Shown here: in pieces, positions 47,357 through 56,784 of the stretch
Position numbering within the stretch: the stretch's first letter is position 1
Layout of the letters: each line of letters starts with the position of its first letter
Source: Phyllobacterium trifolii
Lineage (GTDB): Bacteria > Pseudomonadota > Alphaproteobacteria > Rhizobiales > Rhizobiaceae
Assembly (NCBI RefSeq): GCF_014192095.1
Contig: NZ_JACHXN010000003.1
Span: forward strand, 62,001-126,000
Reading direction: 5' to 3'
Length of the DNA stretch: 64,000 nt
Made by a program: the position numbers and the translations under genes
Notes under the pieces: generated by a model
What the model saw: only the letters and a program-made list of their open reading frames with translations
The model's database searches: none
What the model was told of the DNA's origin: nothing

Positions 47357-47947
47357 ATGACGACAAGCGATGTATGGACTTTTATTCGCGCCCTGATCAC
47401 CAATCCATCGAGAGTCAGCGCGATCGCTCCCTCCAGTGCGGCTTTGGCAAGGCTCATCACCAGCGAAATCGGTGCTGCATCCGGTCCCGTCCTCGAACTT
47501 GGCCCGGGCACCGGCGTTTTTACGGATGCCTTGCTGGCCCGCGGTGTGAGCCCGGGTAACCTGACGTTGATCGAATATGGCGCGGAATTTGCAAGATTGT
47601 TGCAGACGAGGTTCCCGGGTATGCGAATCCTGCAGATGGATGCCTCACAGCTCGGCGGACAAGATTTGTTCAAGGCTGAACCAGCGGGTGCCGTCGTCAG
47701 CGGGCTGCCGTTCCTGAGCATGCCTGACAAGGTCGCAGCTATTCTCAACGGGGCCTTCAGCAATCTGCGCAACGATGGTGCGTTCTACCAATTCACCTAT
47801 GGCTTCCGCTGCCCTGTGCCGGCAGCTGTTTTGAACGAACTTGACCTCGAGGCCGTGTGCATAGGCCGCGCCTTCTGCAATCTGCCCCCGGCGGCTGTGT
47901 ATCGCATCACGCGCCGTGGTGTGGAGATCAAGCAGACGATTGGATGA
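47357..47947 (+). CDS. class I SAM methyltransferase, PmtA/KsgA-like
   Basis: 196 residues. FIRALITNPSRVSAIAPSSAALARLI precedes the SAM motif VLELGPGTGVFTDALLARG, followed by LIEYGAEFARLLQTRFPG. This combination matches the rhizobial phosphatidylethanolamine N-methyltransferase (PmtA) group, which makes phosphatidylcholine, though related paralogues of unknown substrate exist. The expected aromatic-rich C-terminal motif is modest, so I do not assign pmtA. An inverted-repeat element starts 14 bases after the stop. Confidence 0.78.
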   Translation: MTTSDVWTFIRALITNPSRVSAIAPSSAALARLITSEIGAASGPVLELGPGTGVFTDALLARGVSPGNLTLIEYGAEFARLLQTRFPGMRILQMDASQLGGQDLFKAEPAGAVVSGLPFLSMPDKVAAILNGAFSNLRNDGAFYQFTYGFRCPVPAAVLNELDLEAVCIGRAFCNLPPAAVYRITRRGVEIKQTIG

Positions 47948-47960
47948 TGATCTTAGGATG

Positions 47961-48086
47961 GTGCGTGGTTCGACAAGCTCACCATGAGGGACGTGGTTTG
48001 GTTGGATAGAGTCACCGACTGCGACGTTGGAGATTAGCGTTGCAGCCCACTCACTTCCCTCATGGTGAGCTTGTCGAACCACGCAC
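47961..48086. repeat. 126-bp element with perfect 30-bp terminal inverted repeats, copy 1
   Basis: Bases 47961-47990 (starting GTGCGTGGTTCGACAAGC) are the exact reverse complement of 48057-48086. The 66-base interior has no recognised content. A second member of the family lies at 49367-49530 on the other side of the MFS gene. Confidence 0.8.
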
Positions 48087-48177
48087 AACAATCTGCTCCC
48101 CAACCGATCACCCAAAATCACGTAACGATCAAATTTATTGGCTTGTCACCGGATGACGCGGCGATAATGTCCCGCGC

Positions 48178-49335
48178 ATGATCCAGCCTGCATCTCCCGT
48201 TCGTTTCGCTCTCGGCGGTCTGGTGGCCATGGCGGTCGGCATGGGTATCGGCCGGTTCATCTTCACGCCGATCCTCCCCGGCATGATGAGCGATCTTGGC
48301 CTGACACCGGGCGACGCGGGCCTTATCGCCTCGGCCAATTATTTCGGTTATCTGCTCGGCGCCATCATTGCCGGTTTCGGCTGGGCGTCGGGCATCGAGC
48401 GACCTTTGGTCTATGTGTCGCTCGCCGCGAGCGCCGCGCTTTGTTTCGCCATGAGCGTCAGCGACGGAGTGATGCTCTTCTCCATCATCCGTTTCTTTGC
48501 AGGCGTTGCCAGCGCCTTCATGCTGGTATTCACCGCAACGATTGTCTTCAGTCATCTCGCCGCTGCCAACCGGCAGGATTTGCAGGCGATGCATTTCGGC
48601 GGCGTTGGCACCGGTATAGCGATTTCCTCTCTGCTCGTTGCCGCAAGTTCCGCCAGCGGTCATGGCTGGCGGGAAGACTGGATCGGCGCGGCTGTACTTT
48701 CCGCTCTCGGCCTCATCGCCGTCGTCGCGCTGATACGACAAGGCCCGGTGCGCAGTGGTTCGGCTGCAGCGGAGCCGCCCATCGTCTGGACGCCGGAATT
48801 CATCAAGATCAACATTGCCTATGGCCTGTTCGGCTTCGGCTACATTATTACCGCAACGTTCATCATCGCCATCGTTCGCTCAAGCCATGGCAGCCCGTGG
48901 ATGGAAGCGCTGGTCTGGTTCGTGACAGGCACTGCGGGCGCCATATCCGTCTGGCTCTGGACACCGCTCTTGAGGCGTGCCGGTCCGTTTGTCGCGCTCG
49001 CCCTGGGGTGTGCTGTTCAGGCTGTCGGCGTCGCAGCAAGTGTCGTCCTGCCATCGCCGGCCGGGCCCTTGCTGGGCGGTCTCCTGCTGGGGCTGACCTT
49101 CATCGTCATCACCGCCTTCGGCTTTCAGGCGGGGCGGGTGCTTCTGCCGCATTCACAGCGCCGCGTCATGGCGGTGATGACCGCCGCATTCGGTATCGGC
49201 CAGATCATCGGACCGCTGATCGGCGGATATGTCGCCAACATCACCGGCGACTTCATCATTGCCACGCTTGCTGCGGCAGCGGGTCTCGTTGTGGCGGCGC
49301 TCTTTGCATTTTCCGCTGGGCGTAGAAAGCCTTGA
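48178..49335 (+). CDS. YbfB/YjiJ family MFS transporter
   Basis: 385-residue, 12-helix permease. N-terminal RFALGGLVAMAVGMGIGRFIFTPILPGMM is the YbfB/YjiJ signature; later FGFGYIITATFIIAIVR and VTGTAGAISVWLWTPLLRRAG. Substrate unknown. It is flanked on both sides by members of the same inverted-repeat family (47961-48086 and 49367-49530). Confidence 0.9.
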   Translation: MIQPASPVRFALGGLVAMAVGMGIGRFIFTPILPGMMSDLGLTPGDAGLIASANYFGYLLGAIIAGFGWASGIERPLVYVSLAASAALCFAMSVSDGVMLFSIIRFFAGVASAFMLVFTATIVFSHLAAANRQDLQAMHFGGVGTGIAISSLLVAASSASGHGWREDWIGAAVLSALGLIAVVALIRQGPVRSGSAAAEPPIVWTPEFIKINIAYGLFGFGYIITATFIIAIVRSSHGSPWMEALVWFVTGTAGAISVWLWTPLLRRAGPFVALALGCAVQAVGVAASVVLPSPAGPLLGGLLLGLTFIVITAFGFQAGRVLLPHSQRRVMAVMTAAFGIGQIIGPLIGGYVANITGDFIIATLAAAAGLVVAALFAFSAGRRKP

Positions 49336-49366
49336 GTGCCTGATCTTCCGGGTTGCATTACTAATA

Positions 49367-49530
49367 TGCGTGGTTCGACAAGCTCACCATGAGGGTGGTG
49401 GTTTGATTGCAGGGAGCCAAGAGGTTACAGGTTGCAATTATCGGGTCCATGCCGGTTATCCCTGCGACCAACCAACGTCCCTCATGGTGAGCTTCTTCAT
49501 TGTGAGCTTGTCGAACAACGAACCACGCAC
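49367..49530. repeat. inverted-repeat element, copy 2, with local duplications in the right arm
   Basis: Left arm 49367-49395 (TGCGTGGTTCGACAAGC..) matches copy 1. The right arm (49479-49530) is the same mirror but contains two small tandem duplications: a second GTGAGCTT after CTTCAT and a repeated GAAC-AAC. This looks like replication slippage at the hairpin. Confidence 0.7.
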
Positions 49531-49679
49531 AGCTGTTGCGCAGCAGTGTCCGGCGCCAACATCTCCAAATCATTACAGCAATTTAATTACAACGGTTCCT
49601 TCTTTGCCCTATTCGTGCTGTTAAAGTCATGCAACTCGTAACAACCACACTGCAAGACTTTTCACTCGAGGAACTCACC

Positions 49680-50933
49680 GTGTTTGTCTCATTTTTCCCC
49701 AGGCCAAAGCTCTTCTTCACTTCGGCGGCGCTCTGGGCGCTCTTTGCTGTTCTGTTCTGGATTTTTGCCGGCGAACGGCTGGGCGCTTATTTCGGCCTGC
49801 CACCGGCTGATCCCAATGTGCCGCCGGTTATCGGCGTGGGGGTCTTTGTAACCAAGGCGTATATATGGCTGTATATCTATTTCGCAGCTTTCGTTGCTGT
49901 ATTTGCATCATTTTGGATGTGGTATGCGCCGCATAGGTGGCAAAGGTGGTCCATTCTCGGATCGGCCCTGATTATCTTCAATACCTACTTTACCGTTCAG
50001 ATAAGTCTTGCCATCAACGAATGGCGTGGGCCCTATTTCAATCTCTTTCAACAAGCTCTTACGACACCGGGTTCTGTTTCAGCGGCGGAGTTCTATTGGC
50101 AAAACGTGCTGTTTGCCGGAATAGCATTCCTGTACATAGGATTGAGTGTGATTTTCACCTATTTCACCAGTCACTATATCTTCCGCTGGCGCACGGCGAT
50201 GAACGAGTTTTATGTCGCCCACTGGAGTCAGCTAAGGCATATCGAGGGTGCATCGCAGCGTGTTCAGGAAGACACGATGCGCTTTTCAACGACGGTCGAA
50301 ACACTCGGTGTCAGTCTCATTCAGGCTGTGATGAATTTGATTGCATTTATGCCATTACTGGCCCAGCTCTCAGGCCACATCACAGAAGTGCCTATTATCG
50401 GACAGATCCCTTATTCGTTGGTCGTCCTGTCGATTGTTTGGTCACTTCTGGGCACTCTCCTTCTTGCCGTTGTCGGAATAAAACTCCCTGGACTGGAGTT
50501 TAGAAATCAGCGCGTAGAAGCAGCCTATCGCAAGGAGCTGGTGTTTGGCGAAGATGACGAAACCCGTGCTGAACCCCTGACGCTTACGGAACTCTTTCGA
50601 AATGTGCGGAGAAACTACTTCCGGCTTTACTTCCATTACGCATATTTCAACATTGCCAGAAGCTTTTATGGACAGGCAGATGGGCTAATTCTCGACGTCA
50701 TTCTTATTCCCAGTATCGTGGCTGGAAAATTGACCATGGGCCTTTGGCAACAGATTTCGACCGCGTTTGGCCAGGTTAGCAATTCATTCCAATATCTGGT
50801 GACGGCCTGGCCCACGATAGTCGAGCTCATTTCCATCTATAAGCGTCTGAAGGCCTTCGAATCCGTGATCTACGAAGAACCCCTGCCTGAAATTGACCAG
50901 CATTATCTGCAGACGCAAGCCGAAGCGCGATGA
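49680..50933 (+). CDS. bacA: peptide transporter BacA/SbmA
   Basis: 417-residue inner-membrane transporter of the SbmA/BacA (SLiPT) family: [21 protein letters not shown] at the start, [52 protein letters not shown] and a C-terminal [22 protein letters not shown]. Family members import peptides (NCR-like, bleomycin, microcins) by proton coupling and, in rhizobia and Brucella, are needed for chronic host infection. GTG 49680 has GAGG eight bases upstream and gives the family-typical N-terminus; ATG 49629 would add 17 atypical residues. Confidence 0.92.
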   Translation: MFVSFFPRPKLFFTSAALWALFAVLFWIFAGERLGAYFGLPPADPNVPPVIGVGVFVTKAYIWLYIYFAAFVAVFASFWMWYAPHRWQRWSILGSALIIFNTYFTVQISLAINEWRGPYFNLFQQALTTPGSVSAAEFYWQNVLFAGIAFLYIGLSVIFTYFTSHYIFRWRTAMNEFYVAHWSQLRHIEGASQRVQEDTMRFSTTVETLGVSLIQAVMNLIAFMPLLAQLSGHITEVPIIGQIPYSLVVLSIVWSLLGTLLLAVVGIKLPGLEFRNQRVEAAYRKELVFGEDDETRAEPLTLTELFRNVRRNYFRLYFHYAYFNIARSFYGQADGLILDVILIPSIVAGKLTMGLWQQISTAFGQVSNSFQYLVTAWPTIVELISIYKRLKAFESVIYEEPLPEIDQHYLQTQAEAR

Positions 50934-50968
50934 TCGCATAGTGGGCGGCGGCTAGAGCAAAACTTGCT

Positions 50969-52006
50969 CTAGATCCCGCCGCTCGCGGCCGGTTTCAAGA
51001 GGTCCGCGCCGGCGACTGGCATTGTTCCGCCAGTCTCCTTCAAATATTCGCTGTAAGTCGTGCAGCGCACGTCCGCCTTGACGCAAACCTCGCTGGTGAA
51101 ACGCTCCAGCGCGCGCCAATAAGCATCGCCATTCATCAGCGTGAAGTGCAGGCCGATCTGGAACGGAATGCGCTTTCCCTCATACTGGCGCTCGAAAGCA
51201 CCCTTGAATGCGTCATAGGCACGGTTCTCGAATTCGTCGAGGTGATCGGGGCGCTCCACTGCCCCTGAATGGCGCACGAAGAGGTTATAGTCCATGGCGA
51301 TGACCGGCTTGTTTTTCGGCCCCTCGTCGATAGTCGGCAGTCCGAATTGATAAAGACCGCCGGCATGCAGCGGCAGCGCCGGACCGCGTGATACACCGCT
51401 GCCGTCGAAGACATAGCCCTTATCCTTCAACGCTGAAAGCAGCGCGGGACTTTCCGAAAGGTACGGCGCGCGGAACCCGCGTATTTCCGTATCGACGAAG
51501 TGCTTCCAGCCGGCAGGCTCCGGGTCGCCACCATATTTGCTCCAGGCATCGCTGAGCACTTGTTTGTATGTCGTCAATTCATGTTCCCAGTCCGCCTTCG
51601 ACCAGGTCTTGCCGTCGAAATGCCCGCAGGCATGGCTGGCGATCTCGTTGCCCTCGTTGCGAGCCCGCCAGATATTGTCGAGGCGCTGGGCAATATCCTC
51701 CTTCGAGGTGGCAAAGCCGATGTTGGAACGTCCCGCCGGTTCATTCGGCGCCTGGTAGGACTTGCGGTCGGCGCGGTCGATCAAAAATACGCAGGAGAGG
51801 AAATAGGTGAATTTGGCGTTTGAACGTTGTGCCAATGCGCGGCTGCGGTCCCAAAGCGCGTTGCTGCCCGAATTGTCGAACGAGATCAGCACGTATTGCG
51901 GCTTGGAGCCAATCGAACCGCGCAGCTCCACTCCACTTGTTGCCAGGGCGGGCGCGGATAATGAGAACGCGAGGGACGCGGCGAGAACGGTACAGGTCGA
52001 ACGCAT
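50969..52006 (-). CDS. polysaccharide deacetylase family protein, exported
   Basis: 345 residues. Signal peptide MRSTCTVLAASLAFSLSAPALA. The NodB-homology domain is recognisable but atypical: motif 1 reads ISFDNSGSNALW rather than TFDDG, motif 2 is SHACGHFDG with two metal His, and then RGFRAPYLSES. It resembles a subfamily with a single Asp in motif 1. Start ATG 52006 avoids running into the palindromic repeats; 52069 is the longer alternative. May deacetylate a surface glycan or peptidoglycan, or be non-catalytic. Confidence 0.82.
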   Translation of the reverse strand: MRSTCTVLAASLAFSLSAPALATSGVELRGSIGSKPQYVLISFDNSGSNALWDRSRALAQRSNAKFTYFLSCVFLIDRADRKSYQAPNEPAGRSNIGFATSKEDIAQRLDNIWRARNEGNEIASHACGHFDGKTWSKADWEHELTTYKQVLSDAWSKYGGDPEPAGWKHFVDTEIRGFRAPYLSESPALLSALKDKGYVFDGSGVSRGPALPLHAGGLYQFGLPTIDEGPKNKPVIAMDYNLFVRHSGAVERPDHLDEFENRAYDAFKGAFERQYEGKRIPFQIGLHFTLMNGDAYWRALERFTSEVCVKADVRCTTYSEYLKETGGTMPVAGADLLKPAASGGI

Positions 52007-52038
52007 GATGCGGGATACGCGGCTCCGGGGGAGGGATA

Positions 52039-52112
52039 CTAGTGGTCCGATTCTAACATTTGCATCCACCTATACCAGTCACTGACAAATGTTAGAATCG
52101 AAAGACCACTAG
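52039..52112. repeat. CTAGTGG palindromic element, copy 1
   Basis: Outer arm CTAGTGGTC (52039-52047) plus inner arm CGATTCTAACATTTG (52048-52062) pair with CAAATGTTAGAATCG (52086-52100) and GACCACTAG (52104-52112). A three-base AAA bulge sits in the right arm. Confidence 0.75.
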
Positions 52113-52125
52113 CAAATTCAACGTG

Positions 52126-52203
52126 CTAGTGGAGCTTTGGATTTGACATTCGCCTGAGAGACCGATGTCACGCGGGATGCGAATGTCAAATCCGCTCCAC
52201 TAG
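52126..52203. repeat. CTAGTGG palindromic element, copy 2, opposite orientation
   Basis: Outer arm CTAGTGGAGC (52126-52135), TTT bulge, inner arm GGATTTGACATTCGC (52139-52153), pairing with 52179-52193 and 52194-52203. Same design as copy 1 but with the bulge in the left arm, so the two copies face opposite ways 13 bases apart. Confidence 0.75.
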
Positions 52204-52316
52204 GCGCTACAGGTGAAATGTGGCGATGATCGGACGCGGCGATCCACCGCAAGCGATACACCTTCTAACCCGTGCCGCATGGGTCTATCTTCCCGCCAGC
52301 ATTGAGGGAGGCGGTC

Positions 52317-52898
52317 ATGCTGATACTGATTCTTGGGATCATCGTTTTTCTTGGAATTCATTCGGTACGCATCGTTGCGCCGGAATGGCGTCTCGCCAAG
52401 ATGGAGCAGTGGGGCGAGAACACGTGGAAAGGCCTTTACTCGGTCATTTCGCTCGTCGGTTTCGTGCTTCTTGTGTGGGGCTATGGCATGGCAAGGCCCG
52501 ACGCTCCGGTGCTCTACGAACCGCCAGTCTGGATGAAGCACGTCACCGCGCTGCTGATGCTGTTCGCCTTCATTTTCCTCGGGCTTTTCATTGCAAAAGC
52601 CGGCCGGATGAAACCCGCCCTGAAACATCCGATGCTGATCGCCATAAAGACCTGGGCGCTGGCGCATCTGCTCGCCAATGGCGATCTCGCGTCGCTCATC
52701 CTGTTTCTGTCGTTCCTGGCCTGGGCTGTGGTCGATCGCATCGCCATCAAACGGCAGGAGCGGGCAGGACTGGCGGCGCCCTATATCGTTCCCGGCCCGG
52801 TCTCCAACGATGTGATCGGCGTTGTCATTGGTCTCGTGCTCTACGTCCTCTTCGTATGGAAATTGCATGCGCTTTTGATTGGCGTTCAGCCGATGTAG
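52317..52898 (+). CDS. NnrU family protein
   Basis: 193-residue integral membrane protein with about five transmembrane helices: MLILILGIIVFLGIHSVRIV, then ALLMLFAFIFLGLFIAKAGRMK, HPMLIAIKTWALAHLLANGD and LASLILFLSFLAWAVVDRIA. NnrU is linked to nitrite/nitric-oxide respiration in denitrifiers and is related to the isoprenoid enzyme Z-ISO. No denitrification genes adjoin. ATG 52317 follows GAGGGAGG; the frame to 52272 is unnecessary. Confidence 0.9.
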   Translation: MLILILGIIVFLGIHSVRIVAPEWRLAKMEQWGENTWKGLYSVISLVGFVLLVWGYGMARPDAPVLYEPPVWMKHVTALLMLFAFIFLGLFIAKAGRMKPALKHPMLIAIKTWALAHLLANGDLASLILFLSFLAWAVVDRIAIKRQERAGLAAPYIVPGPVSNDVIGVVIGLVLYVLFVWKLHALLIGVQPM

Positions 52899-53041
52899 CT
52901 CAATTCGAGGGCTATTTTGAAGTTAGCCCTTACATCGCGTAACTTTTCCGACTAAAAGCCCCTGAACTCCATGCGCAGACGGCGAGAGCTGCACCGCGTT
53001 TTATCAATTGATCCGGTGGCACAAGGCTACCCAGAGGCACC

Positions 53042-53722
53042 ATGACTGACGACGGCTTTTTCCGTGAGGTAAATGAAGAACTGCGCTCCGACAAGGTGAA
53101 GGCATTCTGGAAGCGCTATGGCTCGCTCCTGATCGGCGCGGTTGTGGCGCTTGTTGTCGGCACAGGCATCTTTGCCTTCTACGAGTACTGGACGGAAAAG
53201 CAGGCCTCGCAGTCCGGCGATCAGTTTCTTGCCGCGCTCAATCTTGTCCGCGACGGCAAGAACGACGAAGCGTTGAAGACCCTCGATCAGCTTGAAAAGG
53301 ATGGCTACGGCGCCTATCCGGTGCTGGCCCGCATGCGTGCAGCCGGTGTCATCGCCCAGAAAGGCGATCTCGCCGGGGCGGTTGCTGCTTTCGACAAGGT
53401 CTCCGCCGACACATCCATCTCGCAGGCTATCCGCGATCTCGCCAAGCTTCGCGCCGCCTTCATCCTCGTCGATACCGGCTCCTACGATGACGTGGCGTCC
53501 CGCGTCGAGCCGCTTTCATCCGACAGCAATCCCATGCGCCACTCCGCCCGCGAAGCGCTTGGTCTTGCCGCCTGGAAGGCCGGCCGCGGTGCAGATGCGA
53601 CCAAGCTGTTCCAGCAGATTTCCGATGATCAGGCTGCACCCGCCAATGTGCGCCAGTTCGCCGATACCATGCTTGATCTCTTGAAGAGCACCGGCGCCAC
53701 ACCTGCCGCTGCCGCCGGCTGA
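53042..53722 (+). CDS. YfgM-like tetratricopeptide membrane protein
   Basis: 226 residues. Cytoplasmic N-terminus [22 protein letters not shown], one transmembrane helix ([22 protein letters not shown]), then periplasmic TPR-like helices ([27 protein letters not shown]). This is the YfgM/TPR_21 arrangement; YfgM works with PpiD at the Sec translocon. It lies 14 bases before der, the same neighbourhood as yfgM-bamB-der in gammaproteobacteria but without bamB. Confidence 0.87.
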   Translation: MTDDGFFREVNEELRSDKVKAFWKRYGSLLIGAVVALVVGTGIFAFYEYWTEKQASQSGDQFLAALNLVRDGKNDEALKTLDQLEKDGYGAYPVLARMRAAGVIAQKGDLAGAVAAFDKVSADTSISQAIRDLAKLRAAFILVDTGSYDDVASRVEPLSSDSNPMRHSAREALGLAAWKAGRGADATKLFQQISDDQAAPANVRQFADTMLDLLKSTGATPAAAAG

Positions 53723-53736
53723 AGAACAGGAATTCC

Positions 53737-55206
53737 ATGAGCTTTACCGTCGCAATAATCGGCCGTCCGAATGTCGGTAAGTCCACGTTGTTCAACCGGC
53801 TCGTCGGCCGCAAGATCGCGCTCGTCGACGACCTTCCCGGCGTCACCCGCGATCGCCGCGTCCATGGCGCCAAGCTTTACGATCTGAAGTTCGATGTCAT
53901 CGATACGGCAGGGCTCGAGGAGGTTGACAGCGAATCGCTCGAAGGCCGTATGCGCGCTCAGACCGAACTTGCCATCGGCGAAGCCGACCTCGTCTTCTTC
54001 CTTGTCGATGCCAAGGCTGGCATCACGCCGACCGACGTAACCTTCGCCGATCTCGTGCGGCGTTCGGGCAAGAAGGTTATTCTGGTCGCCAACAAGGCCG
54101 AAGCGCGCGGCGCCGAATCCGGCATGTATGATTCCTACGCGCTCGGTCTCGGCGAGCCGACGCCGATTTCGGCCGAACATGGCCAGGGCTTTCCGGACTT
54201 ACGCGATGCCATTGTCGAGATCATGGGCGAAGAGCGCGTCTTTCCTGACGAGCACAAAAAGGATGATGCAGACGATAGCGTCGCCGTTACCATCCCTGCG
54301 GTTCCGCGCTCGCTCGATGAACTGATCGGCGATGATATCGATGATCCCGACGCCGACGATATCCCGGCCTATGATGCATCGAAGCCGTTGCGCATCGCGA
54401 TTGTCGGCCGCCCCAACGCCGGCAAGTCCACTCTCGTCAATACCATGCTTGGCGAAGACCGGCTGCTCACCGGTCCGGAAGCCGGTATCACCCGAGATTC
54501 CATCTCTGTCGATTGGGAATGGAACGGTCGCAAGATCAAGCTTTTCGACACCGCTGGTCTGCGCCGCAAGTCGCGTGTGCAGGGCAAGCTCGAAAAGCTT
54601 TCAGTCGGCGACGCACTCCGTGCCATCCGCTTTGCCGAAGTCGTCATCATCGTGCTCGACGCGACGATCCCCTTCGAGAAGCAGGACCTGCAGATCGCCG
54701 ATCTGATCATCCGCGAAGGCCGTGCGCCGGTCATCGCGTTCAACAAATGGGACCTCGTCGAAAACCGCCAGATGGTTCTGGCTGACCTGCGCGAAAAGAC
54801 CGAACGTCTGTTGCCGCAAATCCGGGGCATCCGCGCGGTGCCGATCTCGGGCGAACGCAATCAGGGCATCGACAAGCTGATGGCTGCTGTTGCCTCGACG
54901 GACGAAATCTGGAACCGCCGCATTTCGACCGGCCGTCTAAATCGCTGGCTGGAAGGCGTTCTTGCACATCATCCACCGCCCGCTGTCGCTGGCCGGCGCC
55001 TCAAGATCAAGTACATCACGCAGGTCAAGACGCGTCCGCCGGGCTTCGTCATTTCCTGCTCGCGTCCCGATGCGTTCCCGACATCCTATGTACGCTATCT
55101 CGCCAACGGGATTCGCGAGACGTTCGATATTCAGGGTGTTCCTATCCGCCTTGTGCTCCGCACCTCGGACAATCCCTTCGCCGGACGGGCAAAGAAGAAG
55201 CGGTAG
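53737..55206 (+). CDS. der: ribosome-associated GTPase Der (EngA)
   Basis: 489-residue tandem-domain GTPase for 50S maturation. First G domain: GRPNVGKST (residues 8-16), [16 protein letters not shown] long acidic linker ([22 protein letters not shown]) leads to the second G domain: [26 protein letters not shown]-terminal KH-like domain [18 protein letters not shown]. Operon with the YfgM-like gene. Confidence 0.97.
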   Translation: MSFTVAIIGRPNVGKSTLFNRLVGRKIALVDDLPGVTRDRRVHGAKLYDLKFDVIDTAGLEEVDSESLEGRMRAQTELAIGEADLVFFLVDAKAGITPTDVTFADLVRRSGKKVILVANKAEARGAESGMYDSYALGLGEPTPISAEHGQGFPDLRDAIVEIMGEERVFPDEHKKDDADDSVAVTIPAVPRSLDELIGDDIDDPDADDIPAYDASKPLRIAIVGRPNAGKSTLVNTMLGEDRLLTGPEAGITRDSISVDWEWNGRKIKLFDTAGLRRKSRVQGKLEKLSVGDALRAIRFAEVVIIVLDATIPFEKQDLQIADLIIREGRAPVIAFNKWDLVENRQMVLADLREKTERLLPQIRGIRAVPISGERNQGIDKLMAAVASTDEIWNRRISTGRLNRWLEGVLAHHPPPAVAGRRLKIKYITQVKTRPPGFVISCSRPDAFPTSYVRYLANGIRETFDIQGVPIRLVLRTSDNPFAGRAKKKR

Positions 55207-55310
55207 GGGAAGGATTTTCACTACCATTCTCCCGATCTCGTTAACCCTCCATCAAGGTTAATGCTTCATTTTTACGACCAGAATTGTTCGGTTGTGAGTG
55301 GGGTATCGGC

Positions 55311-56498
55311 GTGCGTTTCTCTGGATTGTTGCGGGCGTGTTCCCAGCTGAAGACCCGGACAGATCGGAATATCATTGGTCCACTGGTCATCGGAGCGGCG
55401 ATTTACTTGCTCTCCCCGACCGTCACTGCCTATCAGGACATGGCTAGCATGCTGTCCGGTTCTGAGTCCGGGCAAGGCCGCTGGACTTCCTATCTGGAAA
55501 AATCTCCGGCCGGCTCCATCCAGAAGGCCAACATGTCCTTCGTTGACGAAAAAGCGATCACGTCCGGCATTCCCGCGAGTGGTATCAATGCGCCCGGTAT
55601 TGGCCCGATCGTCATCAATGGCTCGCAGAAAGCACCTGGCGCGACACCGGACGAAGATCGTATCAATCGTGCTGAAAAACAGGGACGCATCGTCACAATC
55701 TCTAAAAAAACGCCGCCCAAGGCCTTCAGCGCCGGTTCTATCCTGCAGCGCCAAAGCATGCTGATTCGCCCGACCCATGGCGTTGAGGTCGAGATGGCAT
55801 TTGCCAAACCGAAGATTGCCGGCAAGGAATTCGAGATCGCGCTCGCGTTCCACAACCGTGTCCCTGACAAGCCTGAACCGGATTTGCCGCCGATGCTGGC
55901 AAACCTCGTCAACAACAATCAGCCAGATGTCCTGGCACTCGGTTATGCGCCTGCAGCTCCGGATTATTCCAAAACATCTCCGTTCGACACAATCTTGAAT
56001 GAGCCGAAACTCCCGGGCCGCTTTATTCCGCAGCTCGGCGCCGGCGACCATGATTGGCTTGCGACGCCCTTGCCCCCCGTCGTATTCACCAAGGAAGAAC
56101 AGAAATGCTTGGCAACCGCCATTTATTTTGAAGCGAGGAGTGAAAGCGTCAAAGGCCAGGCGGCCGTGGCGCAGGTCATTCTCAATCGCGTGCGCAATCC
56201 GGCCTATCCGAAAACCATTTGCAAGGTCGTCTACCAGAACGATGACTGGATCAATCGTTGCCAGTTTTCCTTTGCCTGCGAAGGTCGCAAACTCAATGTA
56301 ACCGAGCCCAAGCAATGGAAAGTTGCGCAGGAAGTCGCCATGGCCGTCACATCGGGGCGGATTTTCCTGCCAGAGATTGGCTCAGCCACGCATTATCACG
56401 CAGTCTACGTCCGGGCGATGTGGGCGCATACGATGAAGCGCATCGACAGGATCGGCCAGCACATCTTTTATCGCACCTACGGCGGCGGCTGGATTTGA
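55311..56498 (+). CDS. SleB/CwlJ-type cell wall hydrolase
   Basis: 395 residues. A hydrophobic N-terminal segment (IIGPLVIGAAIYLLSP), a 230-residue low-complexity linker, then the Hydrolase_2 domain: EEQKCLATAIYFEARSESVKGQAAVAQVILNRVRNPAYPKTICKVVYQ, with the conserved catalytic Glu in YFEAR, CQFSFACEG and SATHYHAVYVRAMW. In rhizobia and brucellae these lysozyme-like proteins cleave peptidoglycan during growth. GTG 55311 is the likely start (GGGG eight bases upstream); TTG 55284 is possible. A terminator follows at 56594. Confidence 0.87.
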   Translation: MRFSGLLRACSQLKTRTDRNIIGPLVIGAAIYLLSPTVTAYQDMASMLSGSESGQGRWTSYLEKSPAGSIQKANMSFVDEKAITSGIPASGINAPGIGPIVINGSQKAPGATPDEDRINRAEKQGRIVTISKKTPPKAFSAGSILQRQSMLIRPTHGVEVEMAFAKPKIAGKEFEIALAFHNRVPDKPEPDLPPMLANLVNNNQPDVLALGYAPAAPDYSKTSPFDTILNEPKLPGRFIPQLGAGDHDWLATPLPPVVFTKEEQKCLATAIYFEARSESVKGQAAVAQVILNRVRNPAYPKTICKVVYQNDDWINRCQFSFACEGRKLNVTEPKQWKVAQEVAMAVTSGRIFLPEIGSATHYHAVYVRAMWAHTMKRIDRIGQHIFYRTYGGGWI

Positions 56499-56593
56499 TC
56501 GTCGCACGCTTGGAAACAACGGGAAAGCTGCTATATTGCTTCTGGAGTGGGGAACGAGCTTTCGCCCGTCCCCCGTTCCTGATCATTTGAATT

Positions 56594-56634
56594 GAACCCG
56601 GAGCACGACTTGCCAGCCTGTCCGGGTTCTTTTC
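56594..56634 (+). terminator. intrinsic terminator
   Basis: GAACCCGGA, 18-base loop, TCCGGGTTC followed by TTTTC. Ends the cell-wall hydrolase transcript, or a short RNA from the TATATT box at about 56533. Confidence 0.75.
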
Positions 56635-56651
56635 ATTGTCAGGGTGACGCT

Positions 56652-56784
56652 CAGCGGTTTAAACCACATCGCTCACCTCCAGATTTGAGGGCAGGGCCTT
56701 TGCCCAAAGGTCGAAGCGGCCATCCCTTCGATGCGCCGGCTGGCTCGGCGCTTCCTGCTTTAGCCCTCAAATCGCATGACGCTG
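56652..56784. ncRNA. candidate multi-branched structured RNA or palindrome before the atp operon
   Basis: A perfect 11-bp helix (GATTTGAGGGC 56682-56692 with GCCCTCAAATC 56763-56773) encloses three hairpins: CCTTTGCCCAAAGG, TCGAAG..CTTCGA and GCGCCG..CGGCGC, with possible AGG/CCT and CAGCG/CGCTG extensions. That is a cloverleaf-like fold. All stems are symmetrical, so the strand is undetermined. No Rfam family recognised; could also be a DNA repeat. The rest of 56499-57099 holds only the terminator. Confidence 0.4.
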
